Below, one piece after another: positions 15,278 through 23,778 of a DNA stretch of 40,054 bases; within the stretch, counting starts at the first letter, position 1, and every line of letters starts with the position of its first letter. A program made the translations under genes and the position numbers. This DNA is from Pseudomonas gessardii. Lineage in GTDB: Bacteria > Pseudomonadota > Gammaproteobacteria > Pseudomonadales > Pseudomonadaceae. The notes beneath the pieces are model-generated. The model ran no database searches. It was not told the origin of the DNA and saw only the letters and a list, made by a program, of their open reading frames with translations. The stretch spans positions 1-40,054 of the forward strand of contig NZ_MNPU01000056.1 in assembly GCF_001983165.1 (NCBI RefSeq). Direction: 5' to 3'.

Positions 15278-16414
15278 TTAAAGAGCTTTTTCGCTAAAAC
15301 GAGCCCAAAGGTGTTCAATAATCATCTCAGACGCGTGACCGTTACCATAAGGATTATGAGCGTAACTCATCTCGTTATAAGCATGCTCGTCATCTATCAA
15401 CAGCTTTAAAGAGGAGACGATAGCAGCCCTATCTGTACCCACAAGTTTTACCGTTCCTGCGGCCACGGCTTCAGGCCGCTCTGTAGTTTCACGCATAACT
15501 AATACTGGCTTGCCTAACGATGGCGCCTCTTCTTGGATACCGCCGGAATCCGTCATTATTATATAGGCTCGACTCATTAGAGACACAAATGGCAGATAAT
15601 CTAGAGGTTCAATTAAATGGATGTTATCTTTACCACTTAACAAACGGTTCACAGGCTCTTGCACTTGAGGATTGAGATGAACAGGATAAATAATATCAAT
15701 CTCAGGATACATATTTGCGATATCCAACAAGCCTTCGCAAATCCTTATAAATCCTTCACCAAAGCTTTCGCGACGATGGCCGGTGACAAGAATAAACTTC
15801 TTTTCTACGGGGATAAATGAAGTCGGGCGTAGCGCTAAGGCATTGAAGGCAACATCGCATTTCATGCGGTCAGTTAAACCAAGCAACGCATCAATTACCG
15901 TATTACCCGTTATGAAAATATTGTCAAGCGCCACCCCTTCTTTTAGCAAATTTTGTTGAGATATTAGCGTTGGTGCGAAATGCATTTCTGCAATTGCACC
16001 TGTCAACTTCCTGTTACCCTCCTCTGGCCACGGAGAATAGATATCGCCAGTCCTGAGGCCGGCTTCGACATGGGCAACTGGGATTTTTTGATAGTACGCG
16101 GCCAACGTAGCTGCGAATGTTGTAGCAGTATCACCATGCACTAGTACGACATCGGGTTGGTATTCCTGGAAGATGGCAGTCATACCCACCAAGACTGCAG
16201 AGGTAAGTTCCGAGAGACTTTGGTTCGGTTTCATTATATGAAGGTCGAAGTCGGGCGTAATGTTAAACAGATCCAGTACTTGATCAAGCATTTCCCGATG
16301 TTGCCCGGTAGAACAAACCTTAGCGTCAAATCTCGGGTCATCTCTCAACTTCAATACTAGAGGCGCCATTTTTATGGCTTCTGGACGCGTTCCAAACACA
16401 CATAATGTCTTCAC
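15278..16414 (-). CDS. wecB: UDP-N-acetylglucosamine 2-epimerase (non-hydrolysing)
   Basis: A 378-residue enzyme that interconverts UDP-GlcNAc and UDP-ManNAc in the cytoplasm. Family landmarks: FGTRPEAIKMAPL (7-19), VHGDTATTFA with D95, HVEAGLRT with E117, WPEEGNRKL with E131, GNTVIDAL, TGHRRESFGEG with H213, and TDSGGIQEEAPSLGKPVL near the end. The GTG at 16414 has AAGGAAC upstream. It is the first gene of the wecB-wzx-GT-wzy block. No UDP-ManNAc dehydrogenase (WecC) or C3-modifying enzyme lies in the window, so the product is either used as ManNAc or processed by an enzyme encoded elsewhere. Confidence 0.95.
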   Translation of the reverse strand: MKTLCVFGTRPEAIKMAPLVLKLRDDPRFDAKVCSTGQHREMLDQVLDLFNITPDFDLHIMKPNQSLSELTSAVLVGMTAIFQEYQPDVVLVHGDTATTFAATLAAYYQKIPVAHVEAGLRTGDIYSPWPEEGNRKLTGAIAEMHFAPTLISQQNLLKEGVALDNIFITGNTVIDALLGLTDRMKCDVAFNALALRPTSFIPVEKKFILVTGHRRESFGEGFIRICEGLLDIANMYPEIDIIYPVHLNPQVQEPVNRLLSGKDNIHLIEPLDYLPFVSLMSRAYIIMTDSGGIQEEAPSLGKPVLVMRETTERPEAVAAGTVKLVGTDRAAIVSSLKLLIDDEHAYNEMSYAHNPYGNGHASEMIIEHLWARFSEKAL

Positions 16415-16754
16415 GGAAAAGTTCCTTATTTAATACGGCTTAGCAATAATTGATATGTTTTTGCATTTTTTAATGCTTGACCTATGTCATTTACGAATCA
16501 CTGTTTAGCGCTTAGAGACGCGGTCTACCAAACGACACTTTAACACTGCATCCTAATGAATCAGTCCATTGATACCGCCTAAAAATTAGGCCTGTATATC
16601 CAGCCCGACCCGACAACCCCAAAGTAGGTTTAGCTACGACCATCAGCCTGAGCCGCCGCATCTCGGTTCAGGTACATCTCATTTATTAATCACCAACTTC
16701 ATAGCACTCATGTAAACCAGAGACAGAAAGCTCCATTTGACCATCTTCCGCCGC
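16415..16754. other. Gene-free stretch upstream of wecB
   Basis: These 340 bases hold no supported gene. They should contain the promoter of the wecB-led operon if IS630 has cut the cluster off from wzz. A small inverted repeat GCATT/AATGC (around 16463-16475) lies in an AT-rich region upstream of wecB. No convincing -35/-10 pair was found. No JUMPstart/ops element (GGCGGTAG) is visible on either strand. Confidence 0.5.
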
Positions 16755-16756
16755 TA

Positions 16757-17928
16757 GTGTGCTGTTTTCGAAATAATTTACTTATAGGCTACGGTTTCAA
16801 GTGCCTCACGCGCCCGCTGGATTTTGTTCAAAATTTCCTCTCCCTTTGCGTTCCAAAACGTATCGGGTCGGCTGAGCATTACGTAGCGCCATGAACGCTG
16901 TAATGGAGCTTTCCAGCTCGCGCACCGAGGCAAAACTGCCGTCGCGCAAGTACATCGTGATGTCTCGAAAGAAGCGTTCAACCATGTTCATCCATGAGCT
17001 GGAGGTCGGCGTGAAATGAATATGAAAGCGAGGATGTTTCGCCAGCCAGGCTTTCACTGTCGCATGCTTATGAGTCGCATAGTTATCGACGATCAGGTGA
17101 AGCTGGAGGTGTTTGGGCGTTTCTTTATTGATCTTCTTGAGAAATGCCAGCCACTCTTGATGCCGGTGCTGACGCTCGATGCTGCTGATCAATTTTCCCT
17201 GAAGATAATCCAGTGCAGCGAATAACGTGACTGTGCCGTGGCGAGTGTAATCATGGGATTTGGTCTGGATATGACCGATGCCCAAAGGCAAGCCCGGCTG
17301 TGTGCGCTCCAAAGCCTGAACCTGGCTTTTCTCATCGCAGCACAAGACCAACGCCTTGTCCGGCGGGACCAGATAGAGCCCGATAACATCCCAGAATTTC
17401 TCCTCGAACTGAGGGTCGTTGGACAACTTGAACGTGCGCGTCAGGTGAGGCTTCAAATCATTGGCAGCCCACAGTTTATGGACGGTAGTCGAGGAAATAC
17501 CCGCTGCCCTTGCCATGCTTCGACAGCTCCAGCGCGGTTCACCTATACGAGGTCGGGTGACCTGTTCCAAGACCCTGCGAACCGTCTCTTCAGGCAAAGG
17601 CGACTTGCGCCCGCGCCCCGGCTTATCGACCAGTCCGTCCAGCCGATGTGCTTGGAAACGCTGGCACCAGTCAGTAATCGTAGGGCAGGAAAAGCCAGTC
17701 AGCCGTGCAATGTTGTCACGGGTTTCACCCTCGGCAGCCAGCAGAATGATGCGTGCTCGACGACCTTCTCGCTGGGGGATAGTCGCAGAGCGAACGCGCC
17801 GTTTCAGTTCGGTCTTTTCTTCGGGGCTAAGTGTGATGTCCAGAGCGCTCACTGTCAGCTCTCCAAGGCAGGGATGACGGGTGAAGTGTAGACGAATTAC
17901 GCAGAAATTTATTTCGCGAACAGCACAC
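16757..17928 (-). mobile_element. IS630-family insertion sequence
   Basis: The element is about 1172 bp and bounded by imperfect inverted repeats GTGTGCTGTTTTCGAAATAA (left, from 16757) and its counterpart GTGTGCTGTTCGCGAAATAA (right, ending at 17928 on the opposite strand). It is flanked on both sides by TA, the duplicated dinucleotide target of IS630/Tc1-type elements. It contains one transposase gene on the minus strand. Ends and gene look intact, so the copy could be active. It lies between the wecB-led cluster and wzz. Confidence 0.93.
16806..17852 (-). CDS. IS630-family transposase
   Basis: A 348-residue transposase in a single uninterrupted frame, with no frameshift as in some IS630 members. 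Two helix-turn-helix regions occupy the N-terminus (RDNIARLTGFSCPTITDWCQ about 45-64; then ARAAGISSTTVHKLW about 114-128). The DDE catalytic triad appears as CCDEKS (D173), IVDNYATHK (D256) and WMNMVERFF (E292), with the usual spacing of about 35 between the last two. The GTG start at 17852 follows GGAG; this start gives MSALDITLSPEEKTELKRR, the expected N-terminus. Read-through from wzz transcription on the same strand could enter the element. Confidence 0.95.
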   Translation of the reverse strand: MSALDITLSPEEKTELKRRVRSATIPQREGRRARIILLAAEGETRDNIARLTGFSCPTITDWCQRFQAHRLDGLVDKPGRGRKSPLPEETVRRVLEQVTRPRIGEPRWSCRSMARAAGISSTTVHKLWAANDLKPHLTRTFKLSNDPQFEEKFWDVIGLYLVPPDKALVLCCDEKSQVQALERTQPGLPLGIGHIQTKSHDYTRHGTVTLFAALDYLQGKLISSIERQHRHQEWLAFLKKINKETPKHLQLHLIVDNYATHKHATVKAWLAKHPRFHIHFTPTSSSWMNMVERFFRDITMYLRDGSFASVRELESSITAFMALRNAQPTRYVLERKGRGNFEQNPAGA

Positions 17929-17930
17929 TA

Positions 17931-18708
17931 GGTGGTGCTTCCGAAATATTGCTGCCTTTTCAAAGTACGCCATGTTCTGAGTATTTTTCAATATCATTTC
18001 AATTAATAATGCTGGCCCTCGCGCCATATCCGAGCGATGCTAGGATAAAGCGAATTGATGAATCAAAAAAATTACCGACAGCTTTGCTGGTGTACGACAT
18101 GGTGGAACCACTTCACAGAATTCAGAATGATTGCATCGGTTGGTTCACCGAGCGTTATGTTGCTCTGGCACTATCAAATAGTGAACTTTCGCCGAGAATC
18201 ATGAGCGGGTCAAGAACTTCTGGCATCAACGTCGACAATTTCAAAAGACTTTTTTGATATTTCATGCGGAAAACGCCATGAGCGGTGAAGTTCTCTATGT
18301 CATACCTTACTTCCGGCGAGGTCAGTCAAGCAAGTACCGTTTTGCAATAGGATTCGATAGCCAACGAGGCCTTGATCGGTGACATGACTTGTATGGTGGA
18401 TGATGTCAAGACACTCACCATAGTGAATTTTTTCCGTAGGTCGCTACGGCTCTTGACTCGGCGGCGAAGTGCGATGCCACACGGGCATGCTGTTGGTCAC
18501 GTAACCCACCATATTCCCCTTACTACTAAGTACCATCATTCATATTCAGATGATATTCGAGCAAAAGAGATTAACGGAGCATCTAAATACGAATAAGCAT
18601 AGAACAGGTATTTCTCTGTGTTATTAATATTTGATCTTAGGGAAAATCATCTTAAAATATCGCTTAATGCCTTATAGCAAACGCACCAAGCTAATTCGTC
18701 TTATGAAC
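17931..18708. other. Gene-free, apparently decayed region between wzz and IS630
   Basis: About 780 bases carry only short open frames. On the plus strand 17997-18257 reads LALAPYPSDARIKRIDESKK and ends NVDNFKRLF. A second piece, 18278-18376, reads MSGEVLYVIPYFRRGQSSKY and is followed by stops in every frame. The 'PYPSDARIKRI' wording resembles the beginning of GT4-type glycosyltransferases, and one frame near 18480 resembles a deacetylase histidine motif, but neither is convincing. The stretch looks like remains of former O-antigen genes on the opposite strand to the present cluster. No clear terminator after wzz was found. Confidence 0.4.
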
Positions 18709-19989
18709 TTATTTAATCCGAGGAACACTTGTTTTATAAAAATATCGTGCCACCGCGAACGACACGGCGAGGGCTAACCCAGCAAGTAACCCTAGAAGCA
18801 CGATAATAAATCGTTGGGGGTGGGTAGGCGCAAGTGGTTCTAATGCTTGTTGATCGACCGTCACTAACTTTATTCGACTCATATCCACAGCTAAATTATT
18901 GAGACGCGCTATCTCCGCTCGCAGAGGCTGAACACCAGCGAGAAATATATCTTCATTTTCCCTATGATTGAGGACTTCAACCTCCCGGTTCGTAGCCAAC
19001 ATCTGAAGTTCCTTGGCAATTTGCGAAATCCGATGCGTAGTAAAATCGTCCGTTTTCCGTTGACGGAGCGCGGTTAGCTCAGCACTTAGAGCATCTATTC
19101 CCATAAAATAAAGTGGTATCTCCTGATTGGTGATTTCTGTGTGCATACCACTCGATACTTTTGGCCGAAGCGAGTCACCTAAGGAAGAAGGTGTCGTGGG
19201 TTTTTGGATATCTAGAGATCTTGCAATGCTAATGGCTTCGTTCAATGTAGCGATTCGATCATTACGCTGAGTTCTCAATTGACCTTGCAGTGCCTTAAGC
19301 TCATCTTGTAGTTGAGCGCGGCGCGTGGTGTCGGCCTCATTTAAAGAGGCAATCTTCGCTTCCTTCTCTACTTCGTAATTTGAACGTGCGGAATCAAGCT
19401 TTCCATGTAGTTCATTTAATCTGTTGTTGACGATGACCCGCAGATCGGCCGCTATCTGTTCACGTTCATTAGCTATAGCATATTCAACAAATCCATTGAG
19501 GATCGCAACACCATCAATTCCCTCCGGATAATTCATCTCAAGCTTGATGTATGTACTCAAAAAATCTTTTTTATTGGGGGCCGGTAGCACTAGCTTGATG
19601 GAGTCCCGATTAAACGCTTCGAAACTTTGTTCCAAGGTGCGTCCCGGTCGTTCGAATGCTTTGAATAATTTTTGATTGGCTCGAAAAAAAGCGAGACGCG
19701 TATCGTATGACTCTAATGACGCCCCAACTTTGATGAGCGCTTCAGGCGGAGGGAGTTGATAAACCTCGGAGCGATTCAATGAATCGAGTTCATTTAGTGC
19801 CGCAGGCCGCAATACGGTGCTGACTCTGTACATAGGTGTGGCTAGGAACGCATAAACTGCAGCAATCAATCCAATACCGACGGTGACAGATATCAGGAGC
19901 CTTTTTTGCTCCAACACACCTTTGAATAATGTGTAGAGATCAATCTCGTCGGACGAACGAACTGTGGATACACGGAAGCTACTACTCAC
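18709..19989 (-). CDS. wzz: Chain-length determinant protein Wzz
   Basis: A 426-residue polysaccharide co-polymerase that sets the modal length of O-antigen made by Wzy. A short cytoplasmic N-terminus (DEIDLYTLFKGVLEQKRLL) leads into TM1 (about 33-52). A long periplasmic domain with helical coiled-coil-like stretches (190-260 and 310-370) follows, then the proline-rich segment LEPLAPTHPQR and TM2 (about 392-413). It is longer than the usual 320-350 aa Wzz, closer to FepE or Wzz2-type proteins. A GTG at 19989 with GAAGGCAGG upstream is used. Position next to lapA-ihfB-rpsA matches wzz in P. aeruginosa. Base use is intermediate between core and cluster. Confidence 0.92.
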   Translation of the reverse strand: MSSSFRVSTVRSSDEIDLYTLFKGVLEQKRLLISVTVGIGLIAAVYAFLATPMYRVSTVLRPAALNELDSLNRSEVYQLPPPEALIKVGASLESYDTRLAFFRANQKLFKAFERPGRTLEQSFEAFNRDSIKLVLPAPNKKDFLSTYIKLEMNYPEGIDGVAILNGFVEYAIANEREQIAADLRVIVNNRLNELHGKLDSARSNYEVEKEAKIASLNEADTTRRAQLQDELKALQGQLRTQRNDRIATLNEAISIARSLDIQKPTTPSSLGDSLRPKVSSGMHTEITNQEIPLYFMGIDALSAELTALRQRKTDDFTTHRISQIAKELQMLATNREVEVLNHRENEDIFLAGVQPLRAEIARLNNLAVDMSRIKLVTVDQQALEPLAPTHPQRFIIVLLGLLAGLALAVSFAVARYFYKTSVPRIK

Positions 19990-20397
19990 AACAAAAACCT
20001 GCCTTCAATTAGAAACTGCGGGCTCGTTATGCAGACAATTTTGCGATTTTTTGCATTTTAGAAATCAGCCGATACGACCAGCGTCGCTGCCGGTTCGAGG
20101 CCCACAAAAATGTCTGTTTTCGAGAACAGATTGCATTCTGCCATCTCTCTGACACATTACAAGACTTGACATATCTGTCAAATAATTCCTATTCGAGCTA
20201 AGGAATCGTCTGACTAGAACTCTTAGATTCACCTAAAGAGGGCACATGGCCTAAACACGCAGATAGGCCGGGGCTTGAACCATGCCATTTGGATCGATTC
20301 CATCGAGAAATCGATACTGCCAGCGCCCACCTCTCTTTGCCCTAACCGACCAACGGTAGCTTGAACAGCGCGATACCATTCAGGTCAACACCCTCGC
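19990..20397. other. Intergenic region between lapA and wzz (408 bp)
   Basis: It holds the candidate wzz promoter (20154-20181) and a roughly 155-base leader. The leader contains a small hairpin, TCTGTT/AACAGA (20113-20130). Between 20182 and 20397 there are two weak inverted repeats (GGCCTA/TAGGCC at 20248-20269, and ATCGATT/AAATCGAT around 20294-20316) but no T-run and no gene. No ops/JUMPstart sequence is visible. Confidence 0.5.
20154..20181 (-). promoter_or_regulatory. Candidate sigma-70 promoter for wzz
   Basis: On the minus strand TTGACA (20181-20176) is a perfect -35, separated by 16 bases from TAATGT (20159-20154), a fair -10. The -35 lies in the inverted repeat TTGACA-TATC-TGTCAA (20166-20181), so a dimeric regulator could occlude it. 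Transcription would start near 20147 and give a leader of about 155 bases before wzz. The same palindrome provides a TTGACA on the other strand, without an obvious target gene. Confidence 0.55.
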
Positions 20398-20637
20398 TCA
20401 ACGCTCAGCCAGCACTCGCTTATGCCTACGACGCTTGGCCAGCAACGTCAACAACGGACCTATCAACATCCCAACAATCAACGCCAGCGTCACAAACACC
20501 GAAACTGCCATCTGCGGTGTGGACCAGCCCAGGAACGACAGGGCTACGTCCTGCTGATTTTCGAGTACGAACGCCAGGATCACCAATACGACGATCAGTA
20601 CGGTCAATACCAGGGCAACGCGCTTAACACCGCGCAT
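20398..20637 (-). CDS. lapA: LapA/YciS-domain small inner-membrane protein
   Basis: A 79-residue protein with two membrane segments (about 6-27 and 43-66), a conserved FVLENQQDVALSFLGW linker and a basic tail (KRRRHKRVLAER). This is the DUF1049/LapA domain pattern. In E. coli the related LapA (YciS), with LapB, takes part in control of lipopolysaccharide synthesis through LpxC/FtsH. Here no lapB follows; the next gene is wzz. An AAGGAG ribosome site lies 6 bases before the ATG, and the gene is 24 bases downstream of ihfB, so the two are probably co-transcribed, as in P. aeruginosa. Confidence 0.85.
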   Translation of the reverse strand: MRGVKRVALVLTVLIVVLVILAFVLENQQDVALSFLGWSTPQMAVSVFVTLALIVGMLIGPLLTLLAKRRRHKRVLAER

Positions 20638-20661
20638 AAACTTCTCCTTTGCCTATAAAAC

Positions 20662-20958
20662 TCAGACGTCGTCTTCTTCGTCTTCGTTCACTCGATCGCG
20701 TAATTCCTTGCCCGGCTTGAAGTGAGGCACGAATTTTCCGTCAAGGCTGACGGACTGGCCGGTTTTTGGGTTGCGGCCTACGCGAGGTGCGCGGTAATGC
20801 AGCGAGAAGCTGCCAAAGCCACGAATTTCAATACGATCACCAGTTGCAAGGCACTGGGACATCTGTTCAAGCATGGTCTTGATGGCCAGCTCGACATCTT
20901 TGGATGAAAGCAGCCTTTGATGGGTGACAATTCGTTCGATCAACTCCGACTTCGTCAT
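20662..20958 (-). CDS. ihfB: Integration host factor subunit beta
   Basis: A 98-residue HU/IHF-family DNA-bending protein (also himD). The N-terminal dimerisation helices are MTKSELIERIVTHQ and KDVELAIKTMLEQMSQCLA; the beta-arm contains GFGSFSLHYRAPRVGRNPKTG, with the intercalating proline. The C-terminus is extended and very acidic (NEDEEDDV). It works as a heterodimer with IhfA in the nucleoid. An AGAAGGG lies 6 bases upstream of the ATG. It is preceded by the rpsA terminator, so it likely has its own promoter, and is followed by lapA. Confidence 0.97.
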   Translation of the reverse strand: MTKSELIERIVTHQRLLSSKDVELAIKTMLEQMSQCLATGDRIEIRGFGSFSLHYRAPRVGRNPKTGQSVSLDGKFVPHFKPGKELRDRVNEDEEDDV

Positions 20959-21228
20959 ATTTTTCCCTTCTTTTTCAAGCAGCTAGGAAAAGCGCTCCGA
21001 AGGTTTTAGCATGACCGGGAGATTTTGAACAGCCCGGTTATTGACTTATCTCAAGTGACCCAGAAGCTAATCGCATTCGCCGGGCTTGGACGCCGACCCG
21101 CTGTTAGCGCTCCTGAAGGACGCCAGGGCTGCGTTAGGCGCCTCGTAGGGGAATCCCAGCCTAATGCAGCGTGCACGCTTATAGCGCGCCATAACGCAAA
21201 CCAATCTGCCACGTCAAATTCAAGGCGT
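20959..21228. other. Intergenic region upstream of ihfB
   Basis: This stretch of about 270 bases between the rpsA terminator and ihfB should hold the ihfB promoter. No strong -35/-10 pair was found on the minus strand. No gene, repeat or hairpin beyond the adjacent terminator is supported. Confidence 0.5.
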
Positions 21229-21257
21229 AAAAAAGGGCGACCGAAGTCGCCCTTTTT
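21229..21257 (-). terminator. Rho-independent terminator of rpsA
   Basis: On the minus strand GGGCGAC, a TTCG tetraloop and GTCGCCC form a perfect 7-bp stem (21235-21252), extended by A/T pairs and followed by six T. It lies 15 bases after the rpsA stop. This is a textbook intrinsic terminator with the extra-stable UUCG loop; A-tracts on the other side make it potentially bidirectional. Confidence 0.93.
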
Positions 21258-21272
21258 ATGGTCTGACAGAAC

Positions 21273-22967
21273 TTAGTTCTGTTTTTCCATCTGTGCACGC
21301 AACAGGTCACCGAGAGTGGTAGGACCAGCAGCAATTTCAGAGGTGGCTGGCTTGTCGCGCAGGCTCTGGATTGCTTCTTTCTCTTCAGCATCGTCTTTCG
21401 ACTTGATGGAGAGTTGGATTACGCGGCTCTTGCGATCAACGCTGATGATCTTGGCTTCTACTTCTTCGCCAACTTTCAGAACGTTACGCGCGTCTTCAAC
21501 GCGGTCACGACTGATTTCGGAGGCTTTCAAAGTTGCTTCGATATCGTCGGCCAGAGTGATGATGGCGCCTTTAGCGTCAACTTCTTTCACTGTGCCCTTA
21601 ACGATTGCGCCTTTGTCGTTGTCCTGAACGTATTCGGAGAACGGATCGCTTTCCAGCTGCTTGATACCCAGGGAGATGCGTTCGCGCTCTGGGTCAACCG
21701 ACAGGATAACGGTGTCCAGCTCGTCGCCCTTCTTGAAACGACGAACAGCTTCTTCGCCCACTTCGTTCCAGGAGATGTCGGACAGGTGAACCAGGCCGTC
21801 GATGCCGCCGTCCAGACCAATGAAGATACCGAAATCGGTGATCGACTTGATGGTGCCGGAGATTTTATCGCCCTTGTTGAACTGGCCAGAGAAGTCTTCC
21901 CATGGGTTAGATTTGCACTGCTTGATGCCGAGGGAGATACGACGACGCTCTTCGTCGATGTCCAGAACCATGACTTCCACTTCGTCGCCGACTTGTACGA
22001 CTTTCGAAGGGTGGATGTTCTTGTTGGTCCAGTCCATTTCGGAAACGTGTACCAGGCCTTCCACGCCTTCTTCCAGCTCTGCGAAGCAGCCGTAGTCGGT
22101 CAGGTTGGTAACACGCGCGGTAACGCGGGTGCTTTCTGGGTAACGCGCCTTGATAGCGACCCATGGATCTTCGCCCAGCTGCTTCAAGCCCAGGGAAACA
22201 CGATTGCGTTCGCGATCATATTTCAGAACCTTGACATCGATCTCGTCGCCAACGTTGACGATTTCAGAAGGATGCTTGATACGCTTCCAAGCCATGTCGG
22301 TAATGTGCAGCAGGCCATCGACGCCACCCAGATCGACGAATGCGCCGTAATCGGTGAGGTTTTTGACGATACCTTTGACTTGTTGGCCTTCCTGCAGGGA
22401 TTCCAGCAGAGCTTCACGCTCGGCGGAGTTCTCTGCTTCGAGGACGCTGCGACGGGAAACGACAACGTTGTTGCGCTTCTGGTCGAGCTTGATGACCTTG
22501 AATTCGAGTTCCTTGCCTTCCAGGTGCGTGGTGTCGCGCACAGGACGAACGTCGACCAAAGAACCTGGCAGGAACGCACGGATGCCGTTAACGTCGACTG
22601 TGAAGCCGCCTTTAACCTTACCGTTGATAACGCCCTTGACCACTTCTTCAGCTGCGAAGGCTGCTTCGAGAACAATCCAGCATTCAGCGCGCTTGGCTTT
22701 TTCACGGGACAGCTTGGTTTCACCGAAACCATCTTCAACCGAGTCCAGCGCAACGTGAACTTCGTCACCGACATTGATCGTCAGGTCGCCAGCGTCGTTG
22801 TAGAACTGCTCAAGCGGGATGAGTGCTTCAGACTTCAGACCAGCGTGAACGGTTACCCAGCGAGCTTGGTAATCGATATCAACGATAACACCGGTGATGA
22901 TGGAGCCAGCCTGAAGGTTCAGGGTTTTTAGGCTTTCTTCAAAGAGTTCCGCAAAGCTTTCGCTCAT
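21273..22967 (-). CDS. rpsA: 30S ribosomal protein S1
   Basis: A 564-residue protein made of six S1/OB-fold repeats. The last four are clear from their repeated openings (KGIVKNLTDYGAFVDLGGVDG, VTARVTNLTDYGCFAELEEG, ISGTIKSITDFGIFIGLDGG, VKGTVKEVDAKGAI). It binds mRNA on the 30S subunit and helps initiation on structured or weak-SD leaders. The start MSESFAELFEESLKTLNL at 22967 has AGGA 7 bases upstream; the frame is open further up to 23120, but that extension has no homology. It lies downstream of cmk, the usual bacterial order, with a GC-rich hairpin in the 121-base gap. Confidence 0.97.
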   Translation of the reverse strand: MSESFAELFEESLKTLNLQAGSIITGVIVDIDYQARWVTVHAGLKSEALIPLEQFYNDAGDLTINVGDEVHVALDSVEDGFGETKLSREKAKRAECWIVLEAAFAAEEVVKGVINGKVKGGFTVDVNGIRAFLPGSLVDVRPVRDTTHLEGKELEFKVIKLDQKRNNVVVSRRSVLEAENSAEREALLESLQEGQQVKGIVKNLTDYGAFVDLGGVDGLLHITDMAWKRIKHPSEIVNVGDEIDVKVLKYDRERNRVSLGLKQLGEDPWVAIKARYPESTRVTARVTNLTDYGCFAELEEGVEGLVHVSEMDWTNKNIHPSKVVQVGDEVEVMVLDIDEERRRISLGIKQCKSNPWEDFSGQFNKGDKISGTIKSITDFGIFIGLDGGIDGLVHLSDISWNEVGEEAVRRFKKGDELDTVILSVDPERERISLGIKQLESDPFSEYVQDNDKGAIVKGTVKEVDAKGAIITLADDIEATLKASEISRDRVEDARNVLKVGEEVEAKIISVDRKSRVIQLSIKSKDDAEEKEAIQSLRDKPATSEIAAGPTTLGDLLRAQMEKQN

Positions 22968-23051
22968 TTTAATTCCTGTTGATAAGGGCGAAGAATACGC
23001 CCATCTGCCACACCCCAGACGGTGTGGGTTACGTTCATATAAGAGAAGAAA

Positions 23052-23078
23052 GGCGGGACTAAGACTGGTCCCCCGCTC
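23052..23078 (-). other. GC-rich imperfect hairpin between cmk and rpsA
   Basis: On the minus strand GCGGGGGAC...GTCCCGCC form an imperfect stem with a loop of about 8 bases, followed by TTTCTTCT. It could be a weak terminator or attenuator that lets part of cmk transcription through, or a leader element of rpsA. The imperfect stem and mixed T-run keep confidence low. Confidence 0.35.
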
Positions 23079-23088
23079 TCCTTCTGAG

Positions 23089-23778
23089 TCACCCGGTGAT
23101 ATCGCGAATTGCGATCTCACTCATGATGCGTTCCAACACCTGCTCGATTGACAACTCCGTGGAATCCAGCTGTATGGCGTCAGCCGCCGGCTTTAGCGGG
23201 GCTACCGCACGCAGGGTGTCACGCTCATCGCGTGCACGGATCTCATCTAGCAGACTTGACAGACTAACACCATCGACTTTGCCCTTCAACTGCAAGTATC
23301 GGCGGCGGGCCCGCTCCTCGGCGCTGGCGGTCAGGAAAATCTTCAGCGCCGCCTCGGGAAACACTACCGTGCCCATGTCGCGGCCATCCGCCACCAGCCC
23401 CGGCGGCTCCTGAAAAGCCCGCTGGCGCTGCAACAGAGCGTCGCGCACCGCCGGCAACGCAGCAACCTGGGAGGCCCAGGCGCCGACCTGCTCATTGCGC
23501 AGGTCGTCGGTCACATCGTCGCCTTCCAGGATAATGCGCTGGGGATGACCTTCCGTCGCCCCGAGAAATTGCACATCCAAATGCGCGGCCAGCAGTTTCA
23601 GCGATGCTTCGTTGGTCAGGTCGACGCCATGGTTGCGCGCTGCAAATGCCAGCAGGCGGTACAACGCGCCGGAATCCAGCAGGCACCAGCCCAGGCGCTT
23701 GGCCAGGATCCCGGCGATGGTGCCTTTGCCCGAGCCGCTTGGCCCGTCGATGGTAATCACCGGTGCTTTGATATTCAC
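23089..23778 (-). CDS. cmk: Cytidylate kinase
   Basis: A 229-residue (d)CMP kinase. The Walker A motif DGPSGSGKGT lies at 11-20; LLDSGALYRLLAFAA follows, then DGRDMGTVVFPEAALKIFLTASAEERARRR with the nucleotide- and phosphate-binding arginines. It phosphorylates CMP and dCMP with ATP. The GTG at 23778 (NIKAPVITIDG) has AAGAGG 7 bases upstream and gives the standard length. Further upstream the open frame has no homology. The start overlaps the tyrA-aroA stop (GTGA), so the two are translationally coupled. rpsA follows. Confidence 0.97.
   Translation of the reverse strand: MNIKAPVITIDGPSGSGKGTIAGILAKRLGWCLLDSGALYRLLAFAARNHGVDLTNEASLKLLAAHLDVQFLGATEGHPQRIILEGDDVTDDLRNEQVGAWASQVAALPAVRDALLQRQRAFQEPPGLVADGRDMGTVVFPEAALKIFLTASAEERARRRYLQLKGKVDGVSLSSLLDEIRARDERDTLRAVAPLKPAADAIQLDSTELSIEQVLERIMSEIAIRDITG

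Noticed and set aside
18060..18150. Segment reading LPTALLVYDMVEPLHRIQND, which faintly recalls the Cas1 'YDLxEPFR' motif
   Set aside because: The frame is short, lacks other Cas1 residues, and no CRISPR repeats or other cas genes are present. Chance similarity in a decayed region is more likely.
18480..18596. MPHGHAVGHVTHH-like wording resembling a polysaccharide deacetylase motif
   Set aside because: Only one short histidine-rich stretch matches, and the frame lacks the catalytic Asp motif and has no start context.
16415..20397. Search for a JUMPstart/ops element upstream of the O-antigen cluster
   Set aside because: No GGCGGTAG or complement was found in the wzz leader, the region after wzz or upstream of wecB.
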